The notes beneath the pieces were generated by a model. That model did no database searches and had not been told where the DNA came from. It saw only the letters and a list, made by a program, of their open reading frames with translations. This document shows positions 56,582 through 64,000 of a DNA stretch of 64,000 bases, piece after piece. The first letter of the stretch is position 1. Each line of letters opens with the position of its first letter. The stretch is from Nageia nagi. Lineage: Eukaryota > Pinophyta. The translations under genes and the position numbers were made by a program. The DNA lies in contig JBITNC010000001.1 in NCBI GenBank assembly GCA_050084985.1, positions 14,322,001-14,386,000 of the forward strand. The letters run 5' to 3'.

Positions 56582-58381
56582 GATAAAAAATGGTGCAAGA
56601 AAATATTGGTTAGTTTATCAAAAGAATAAATGCTATATTGGGGAAAGTTGTACTAATCCAAAGCTTAGCTACTAGTGTTATTGAAAATATCCTAAGCATG
56701 AGGACATCAACATTCCTTATAAGATAATAGGAATACTTGGATTACCTAAAGTGATCTCTTGGATCTTCATTACCTTTGAATTTATTTATTTGAGGAACTT
56801 GAAATTGTAAGGAAATTGCTTGATTAAAATAATGGGTTGATAGGTTAATTAACAATTGATTGATAAGATAAGCTAAGCTGATTTTACTTTGATTATTGAT
56901 CCTTGATTCCATATCTTGCAATATATTAAAAATATTATCATGAATTTTTGGAGTTTTTTAGGTTTCTATGATTTTCACTTGATATTTTATTGTTGATATT
57001 CTTGTTACATGTTTTATCCCAATGGTTGGTTATATATTGGATTAGAAAATTGAATTTGTGGCATGTATACTTGATTTTATTGATGATCCATGTGATTTAT
57101 GTCTCCTTGAATTTGATATGATGGTTGATTCAAATGTTGAAAGTATGGAGCTTAACTCATATTTTGATAAGATAGATACATGATACCTTGATGATGTGGA
57201 GATCTTACTTTAAGTGTTAATTTGGTCATATGTTTTCACTTATAAGTTTGATCCATATTTAAACTAAAATCTAGTATCATAAACATTTTGTTTTTGTAAA
57301 ACACTCCATATTTGATAACATTCTTTTAGGTTAACATCCTTAGAATGAGAATTTGGAACACTCTCACTTATGGGTGATGTTTGGAGTTTTTTCTCTATTT
57401 CTTGTGAACTTTTTATGCCATAGAACTAATAAAAAATGGAGCATTCATATTTTGAAAGGTATAAATTTTGATAAATATGTCTAATTTAGTTGATTCTTTG
57501 TAATTACATAATGATTGAAGATACCTTTTCAATGAGTATATGCATGCCCACCTTTGTAAATGATTTTATCACCATCCAAGGTATTTTCCATAGAACTATG
57601 AAAACTACCAAAATCAATGCTAATACTAGAGCCCATGCTCATGCTAGTACCTGCACTAGTGTTTCTAAGGAATTACAATGTAGGATTTCAAATTTGATAT
57701 GTTTGGTATGTTAGTATGATGATTTTTCATATGGGAACCAACATATTACATAGTAAGATTAGTGCATATGCTAATGAAGACCCAACTATTCACCCAACGA
57801 TTCATATGATATTGTACATTTCACTTGCTTATACACTCGACATGGCAATGCCTACATTGGAAAAAATAAATCATGTACAATAAGAAGGTGTTTCAAGTCA
57901 TTTTGATATGTTTGGAATTTAGTAAGAAGTTACAAATCCATGTGATTTCTCTAGGGATGTCAGTTTCTACCTACATATCCTTGTTGAAGCTTCATTTTGG
58001 AGGGGGAAGCTATAAAGCATAGAAGAAGGAAGATGGAGAATGTATTAGAACCTACTACAAACCTATTCATTACTATTGTAGTTTATTTGCATGTTATGGG
58101 ATTCAATTTTATATTAAGGACATGTTTAAGGATTGCAAATCTTGTTGTAGACTTACTACATAATAGAATGATGGGTGTAATGGTGTTTAATATAGGGGAC
58201 ATACTCTCACACTAAGGGAAACCTCTTTAACAAACTTATATCAATTTTATGGATTCTTGAATTTGTTTTCATTATTGTTTCTTATTGGCATAAAAATCTA
58301 GTTTTCATTTCAAATTTTGTGATTTAAAATTTGTATGTGATTATTCCTTTTAAGCTATAAGTTTAAGAAAATTATAGATCA
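56582..58381. other. Unassigned DNA, probably including the 5' LTR of Ty3 element 5
   Basis: The right end (…gatca at 58381) is two bases before a primer-binding site, so a 5' LTR must end there. Its left end cannot be set because the matching 3' LTR is outside the window. A purine-rich tract near 58000-58035 and short open stretches (57490, 57997) have no recognised function. Confidence 0.45.
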
Positions 58382-58383
58382 TG

Positions 58384-58396
58384 TGGTATCAGAGCT
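58384..58396 (+). promoter_or_regulatory. Primer-binding site of Ty3 element 5
   Basis: Perfect TGGTATCAGAGCT (tRNA-iMet complement). Confidence 0.92.
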
Positions 58397-58659
58397 GAGT
58401 GTAAAATATGGATCTTGTGGATATAAGGGATAAAGAATAAAAATATGAATTTGCTTCCTAAATATGCTAATATTGGAATAAGGGTAAGGAGGATTGAATA
58501 CATGGAATATGTGCATGAATAAGAACCTCTTCAAGCCATCAAATCTAATGAGGACTTCCAAAGGAGATTTGTTACAATGGATACCTACATGAAGATACTA
58601 TTTAACATGATGTCAAATAAAGAGTCACATCAATGGAAAAGAAGATAAGAAAATTATCC

Positions 58660-59900
58660 ATATTCAACACCACCACCACCTGCTACATCATTATCTTTCA
58701 AAATTAAGGCTAAAGTGGAGACTCCATCATTTGGAGGAGAGGTGGATACTAAGAAGTTGAATAACTAGTTGAGGCAACTAGAAGTTTATTTCCAAGTGTA
58801 AGTAGTTGTGGAGGAATAAACAAAAATCTCATTTTCAAGGTTAAAACTAAGTGGACATACCTTTATATGGTTGGAATCTCATTACAACTCACTCAAACAT
58901 GAGAACCTAATACCTATTTCATCTTGGGAAGATTTGAAGCAATTATTGAAGGTGAAGTTCTATCCCTTGAGGCACAAAAATAAATAATTTTTGAAATGGG
59001 AATTTATGAGAAAACATAACTTTAGGCTAATCTATTCAAGAATACAATACTAAATTTAGAATATAGGACATTATTTTTGGTATTTATCTAAAATATCTAG
59101 TTATGTTGATGAAGTATATTGGAGGTTTGCATTCTCATTTACAAAAGATAATCATGTTGTTTGATCCCAATGATTTGGATAAAACTTGTGTACAATATGA
59201 AAACTACAAGGGTGCATCATTAAGTGGACATAAAGAGAAATATAAGCCCCAAGAAGAAGGAGAAGGTGTCAAGCAAGAGAAGAATACTAATACTATCACA
59301 AAAGCTATCAAACATTGTTCTTACTATGATAAGGATGGGAATGATAAAGAAGGTTGTTGGGAACTTCATAAGAAGGAACCAAAATGGTGGAAAACAAAAA
59401 AAAGAAACAAAAGAGTAAGAAGATTATTATGGTGACAAAGGTAGAAAAAGTAGAAGATAGTTTTGATGTTGATAATGAGATCACTTGGTCTACCATGCAA
59501 AAAATAAGATGGTGCAACCAAAGAATAATAGAATACACAATTGTTTCATCTCAAGTCCAAGTCAGTAAGATCAAAATTGATGCTATATTTTAACCTAGTT
59601 CTTAGACTAATATTATTGCAAATACTTGGGTTAATAGGATGAAGTTGAAGATTTTTCCTCATACTCATCCCTATCCTTTAGGTTGGCTAAATGATGGAAC
59701 TCAAATGCAAGTGACTAGCAATGCAAGTTGGTATTTGTAATAACAAAGAACTTCATTGATGAAGTCATGATTGATGTGGTGCCTCTTTATATCTATGGTG
59801 TGATTTTTGGGAACCCATATTTTTAGAACAACAATGGAATCTATTTCAAAAAATTGAACCAATATAGACTTGTGAAGAATGGTGTTCATTATGACATCAA
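58660..59900 (+). pseudogene. Ty3 element 5 gag and protease
   Basis: The gag core near 58710-59100 has several stops. 59103-59435 is an open 110-residue end with a zinc knuckle reading Cys-Ser-Tyr-Tyr-Asp-Lys-Asp-Gly-Asn-x4-Cys-Trp-Glu-Leu-His. The second Cys and the His of CCHC are replaced by Tyr and Asn. Protease remnants run to about 59900, with Tyr-Pro-Leu-Gly-Trp-Leu (near 59675). Confidence 0.8.
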
Positions 59901-60189
59901 TGCTCATAAAATTAGACACAAATTGGATTTGGTGACAACAAGCCAAGACAAAAGACTCATTATTTCTAGCAATCAATGCATGATTGATATGATATATCCA
60001 AAGGATATTGGAGGGTCTTGTCAATGATAGGTACATCATCCACATTAAGAAAGAAATACCAACAAATTCAAATATTGCCAAAGGAGTATGGTGAGTTATT
60101 TTGGAACCAAAAGGACTACCACCAAAGAGAGAAATCCAACATGAGATCCAATTAATTCTTGATTCACCTCTTAGAAATATTGAGTTATA

Positions 60190-61730
60190 TAGATAATTCA
60201 AAATTTAGGAGGAGGAGGTGAAGAGGAAGATTTATGAACTATTGGAACAAGGAGTGATCAAGCCAAGCACTTCACCTTGAGGTTCACTAGTTATCATTAT
60301 GCCAAAGAAGGATGTGTGATGGAGAATATATATAGAATATTAATCATTGAATAATATCATCAAAAATAGATATCCATTACCAATTATTGATGATCTCATA
60401 GAGTAGCTAAGAGAGGGAAATTTCTTCACCAAACTAAACTTAAGGAGTATTTATCACGAAGTAAGGATCAATAAGGAAGACATATGGAAGAATACATTCA
60501 AAACTAGAGAATTATTTGAATGGCTTATACTTCCTTTTGGACTATGCAATGCACCAGCCAACTTCATGAGGGTGATGAATGAGGTATTTAGATCCTTCCT
60601 TATTCAATCTATTATTTTCTACATGGATGATATTCTTATTTTTAGTAAGACTTGAGAGGAATGCTTGGTGCATATAAAATAAGTGTTACAAGTTCTCAAA
60701 GATAGCAAACTACTATTGAAAATGAGAAAGTGTGAATTTGGCAAAACAAATTTGGTGTACCTTGGGCACATTGTTAGTGATGGACAACTAAGAATTTATA
60801 CCAAAAAGGTAAAGTTCATTGTTGATTGGTCAAGGCCTACAAATATCACAAAGATAAGAAGCTTCTTGGGGTCACTAAATATCTCAAAAAAATTCATTAC
60901 AAAATTTTCAAGTATAGCCTCTTCGTCGCATGATATAACTAGCAAGAGGGATGATTTTCAATGGGATAGAAAATAATAGAGTGCTTTTGACAAGTTGAAG
61001 GAGAAAATTATCAATGCACTTAACCTATAATTTCCTTATTTGCAACAACCTTTTGAAATAGAATTTGATGCCAATGAATATATAAATGGAGCAATGTCGA
61101 TACAAGCAAGGAGATTGATTTATTATCATTCACAAAAACCTAGTGGTGCAGTGTTGAACTATCAAGTCTATGAAAAAAAACTATTTTCTCTCTTTCAAGA
61201 TATTAAAAAATGGAAACACTTCCTAGTTAGTAAGGTAACAATAATTCATACTAAACACTTACCATTGCAGTACCTACAAACTCAATCCAAGTTGTAGCAA
61301 GCAAGACATTTAAGGTGGATGGGTTTCTTTCAACAATACCACCTCATTATTAAGATCACCAATATAAACTACTTTTTTAGGTTTGATTTCTATACTTAAA
61401 ATTTATCCTTTTGTGTAAGAATCATACAAAGAATAATACCTTAATTATTTTGATTTCAAGGATATTTGTTTGAATTTGATTTAGAATAGTAGATGTGTTG
61501 ATGAGACTTATTATTTTGTAAAAGAGATATTATTGTATAAAGGAAATGGTTTATGTGTGCCATAAGGAGAAAGAGTGAAACTCATTAGAGAAGCACATAC
61601 ATATCAAATTTCTAAACATTTTTAAGTAGGTAAGACAATGGAAAAATTGCAAAGGTATGTATACTAGCCCAAGATACAATACCAAGTTGTAAAATATATA
61701 AGAGAGTGTATTTTATGTTGCATAAGCAAT
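60190..61730 (+). pseudogene. Ty3 element 5 reverse transcriptase, RNase H and integrase start
   Basis: RT: Glu-Gln-Gly-Val-Ile-Lys-Pro-Ser (near 60247), Pro-Leu-Pro-Ile-Ile-Asp-Asp-Leu, Phe-Phe-Thr-Lys-Leu-Asn-Leu-Arg-Ser (catalytic Asp changed to Asn), Phe-Gly-Leu-Cys-Asn-Ala-Pro-Ala (near 60537), then the intact Tyr-Met-Asp-Asp-Ile-Leu (near 60619). 60683-60976 is open with Tyr-Leu-Gly-His-Ile-Val and Ile-Arg-Ser-Phe-Leu-Gly. RNase H: 61040-61297, with Ile-Glu-Phe-Asp-Ala-Asn-Glu and a Thr-Lys-His segment. The integrase zinc finger starts near 61585 (Glu-Ala-His-Thr-Tyr) and is cut at 61730. Stops are fewer than in element 4's RT. Confidence 0.88.
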
Positions 61731-62387
61731 TGTAGTCCTAAAATAATGCAATTAATTATTTATGGGAGTTAATTAATGCACTATTGGTCTACTTGTTTCT
61801 TATTGATGCATATATCTAAAATATGACAATAATACATAATAGAAAGATACTTGTGTTTAATTATATCACATGTTCATTTTGTAAAGAGAAACATACACAA
61901 AAGATAAGCATACATTCATTCAATTGCATGTTGTTGACATCCTATAGTTGGTACATTGCTTATGGCCTAAGATAAGCAATATAACAGATGTAGCAACAAG
62001 CAAATGAAATAGTAATCATATAAAAAATAAGAGATAAGAAATGATGTTTGCTTGTTACAGATATGATATTTGCAAAGGTTTTTCCCTTGGTCTTGTGGTG
62101 GCTTTTGTGATATCATGTAGCCTTGATGATGATATTTTATCTAATATTCAATTGATAGAGTCTCCTCCTCCTCTTTTGATCCCCCTTGATCTACCCTCTT
62201 TGGTTGCCTCGTATGCCATTATATAGCAACACTTGTATTATAAGATTTGACGCCTAGGTCATGATATGATGGTCCATTACATGAATTACATAGCTTTGGG
62301 TATTTTTAAACCCCTTTTACATAATACATAATTAAGGATTTAAAATGGATTATTTAATAAATAATAATTCATTTTTAGGCATCTACA
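61731..62387 (-). repeat. 3' LTR of Tat-like element 2
   Basis: 657 bases. In element orientation starts TGTAGATGCCTAAAAATGA at 62387 and ends aggactaca at 61731. The 61-codon open stretch at 62041 inside it is not a gene. Confidence 0.87.
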
Positions 62388-62959
62388 TTTCCCTTCTTTG
62401 GAGGTGTGATTGAAGCAATGAAATTAAATGTCCAAAGAAGAAGTGTAGAAGAAATATTTTTGATAACTTTGAAATCTTTGTTGTACTATCCCTTGTTGTT
62501 GATGATGATGAAGGTCCCTTGCTTCCCCCTTTTGACTTGGATTCCCTAGGAAATATCCTTGAATGGTGCAACCAAGAAAAAATTTGATGAAGAATCTCTC
62601 TCCAAGAATGATGTTGTGTAGATGATGGAAATGACTATGCTATCAAGAAGTTGTATGATCCCATATCCAATTTTGGAGATGGAAGATGTATTTTTGTCTC
62701 TTGTACTACTTCAACCATGAATCTAGTTGTTCCATCATTTTTAATACTCAATAACTATTTACACTTACATCCATGCCTTGAAATAGAGAGGATATACTTT
62801 AACTAAATTGAAATACAGATGAAATGAACACCATTGATGGCTTAGGGAAAAGTATGTATGCCACTGATAGTGTGGAAATTGATGTATTTTCTTTTGCTCT
62901 TTAGGATGTAGAAACTTGTAATGAAATGTCAATTATAAAATATGATGTATGCATAGTGA

Positions 62960-63500
62960 TTTGAATCATTAATTGATGATGAATCAATATCAACAATCCA
63001 CTTATGTTTGCATCATCAATTTATCTTTTAAGTGAGTGAACTCTCACTAGCCATGTCATTGGCCATTATTGATCATATGTTTTATGTCTATGATCTAAAG
63101 ATATTATGCTTTGGATTGGTTTAAAGTAAAAACCATGTGAATACATAGTAATTTGTATCATCCATTATGATGAGTCAATATCAACAATGTGTTCATAGTT
63201 GTATCATCAATTTACTTTTAAGTGAGTGAACTCTCACTAGCTATATCATTATCCATCGATAATCATACATTTTATGTCTATGATTTGAAGATAGTATTCT
63301 TTGGATAGGTTCAAAGAAAAAACCATGTGGATGTATAGAAATATATATCATCTATTAGATATGATCCAATGTTAACATCTTGCTCACAAATTCATCATCG
63401 ATTTACTTTTAAGTGAGTGAACTCTCACTAACCATGTCATTGGCCATTGGTGATCTTACATTTTATGTCTATGATCCAAATATAGTATGATTTGGAGAAA
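62960..63500 (-). repeat. About three tandem repeats of 190 bp in Tat-like element 2
   Basis: agtgagtgaactctcacta recurs near 63031, 63221 and 63412 (period 190-191), the reverse complement of the array at 22560-23300. One unit fewer than copy 1. Confidence 0.85.
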
Positions 63501-64000
63501 GGATGGAATAAATATAATATTGATATGATTTTTGAGTGACCCATACTAGTGATTCTCTTAGTTTGAATTATTTTTTAGTCTTGGAATATAACTTGCACAA
63601 ATTGTCAAAGAAGATCCATGCTACTGATAGTGTGAAATGCACCAAATTTTCTAATCCTATCTTTAATAAAAGTGGTCATTGTATTGAAAATATGTCATTT
63701 ATACAAATAGGTTAGAAAATAACATCAAAATATAACAAAATGTAGATATGCCCCAAGTTGATAAATTTGTAGCATTTTTTAGGTCGTTGGCAATGTAGAA
63801 TGCCGCATTATTTATGAGGGATTTTTGAACATCCTATATAAATAATGCATTTGTATCCTTTCAATGTCTAGATATAATGAAATAAGTTTTAAAGTTATAA
63901 GAATAATAATAATTTGTTTTTTGGAACATGCCCTAGGTAACAATATTGGAGCGTGTTTGGAATCCTTCATTCCAATGTTCATAGTATCCCCATGACAACT

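Larger units (their letters stand above)
58384..61730 (+). mobile_element. Ty3 retrotransposon 5, truncated by Tat-like element 2
   Basis: Same family style as element 4 (shared gag phrase Met-Lys-Tyr-Ile-Gly-Gly-Leu-His-Ser-His-Leu-Gln). Gag, protease, RT, RNase H and the start of integrase are present on the plus strand. The sequence stops at 61730 in the integrase zinc finger, just after Cys-Cys-Ile-Ser-Asn, where the LTR of the Tat-like element begins. The remaining part presumably lies beyond the window. Confidence 0.85.
61731..64000 (-). mobile_element. Tat-like Ty3 retrotransposon 2 (3' end only)
   Basis: Minus-strand copy of the 3' part of Tat-like element 1. 61731-62387 corresponds to the LTR, 62388-64000 to the region upstream of it, matching 22073-23873 in reverse. 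It is inserted in Ty3 element 5; the pentamer next to its LTR is gcaat (61726-61730), and the other side is outside the window. Unlike copy 1, the sequence at the window edge is not interrupted by copia 1, so it gives the unbroken version of that junction. Confidence 0.85.

Noticed and set aside
50870-61730. Endogenous pararetrovirus (caulimovirid) instead of Ty3
   Set aside because: LTRs, primer sites, purine tracts and an integrase are present; no movement-protein motif is seen.
1-64000. tRNA or rRNA genes
   Set aside because: The tRNA-like matches are retrotransposon primer-binding sites; no cloverleaf or rRNA core sequence noticed.

Overview
This is repeat-dominated, AT-rich nuclear DNA from a land plant. 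I base that on Ty1/copia and Ty3 LTR retrotransposons primed by initiator tRNA-Met, a plant L1-type LINE, a plant mobile domain (PMD) pseudogene and PLS-type pentatricopeptide (PPR) repeats. The deep nesting and decay suggest a large genome such as a gymnosperm, but that is inference. I see no intact ordinary host gene, no rRNA or tRNA gene and no CRISPR array. The only intact long coding region is the gag of a young non-autonomous element (33042-33983, minus).

Left part (1-8.3 kb): a hAT transposase tail (729-1064), a (CA)35 microsatellite, an unrecognised decayed gene on the minus strand (about 2.3-4.8 kb), an array of palindromic GCATT-AATGC motifs (4986-5615), and a PPR pseudogene (about 7.1-8.26 kb).

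Middle (8.27-38 kb): nested insertions in the PPR locus. A Tat-like Ty3 element (8266-24549, plus) has a decayed gag, no recognisable pol, and an antisense spliced PMD/coiled-coil pseudogene. It is interrupted by a copia element (14727-22071, minus). PPR-derived tandem repeats resume at 24.55 kb and are broken by a copia RT fragment (26.5-27.5 kb, minus) and a second copia element (27980-37750, plus, perfect aattg target duplication). That copia was hit by a young gag-only Ty3 element (TR-GAG type, 31306-35689, minus, two 1559-bp LTRs, perfect gatcc duplication).

Right part (38-64 kb): a small array of palindromes (38.07-38.31 kb), an internally deleted Ty3 element (40508-44133, minus), an L1-like LINE (about 44.44-48.18 kb, plus), a minisatellite (48.5-49.05 kb), a Tat-type gag fragment (50.16-50.86 kb, minus), a Ty3 element with both LTRs (50870-56581, plus), and a related Ty3 element (58.4-61.73 kb, plus) truncated by a second Tat-like element (61731-64000, minus, continuing beyond the window).

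Almost all coding regions carry many stops, often TAG, TAA or TGA where the family has Trp or Gln, as expected from long-term C-to-T decay. The order of insertion can be read from the nesting: PPR array, then Tat-like 1 and copia 2, then copia 1 inside Tat-like 1 and TR-GAG inside copia 2.
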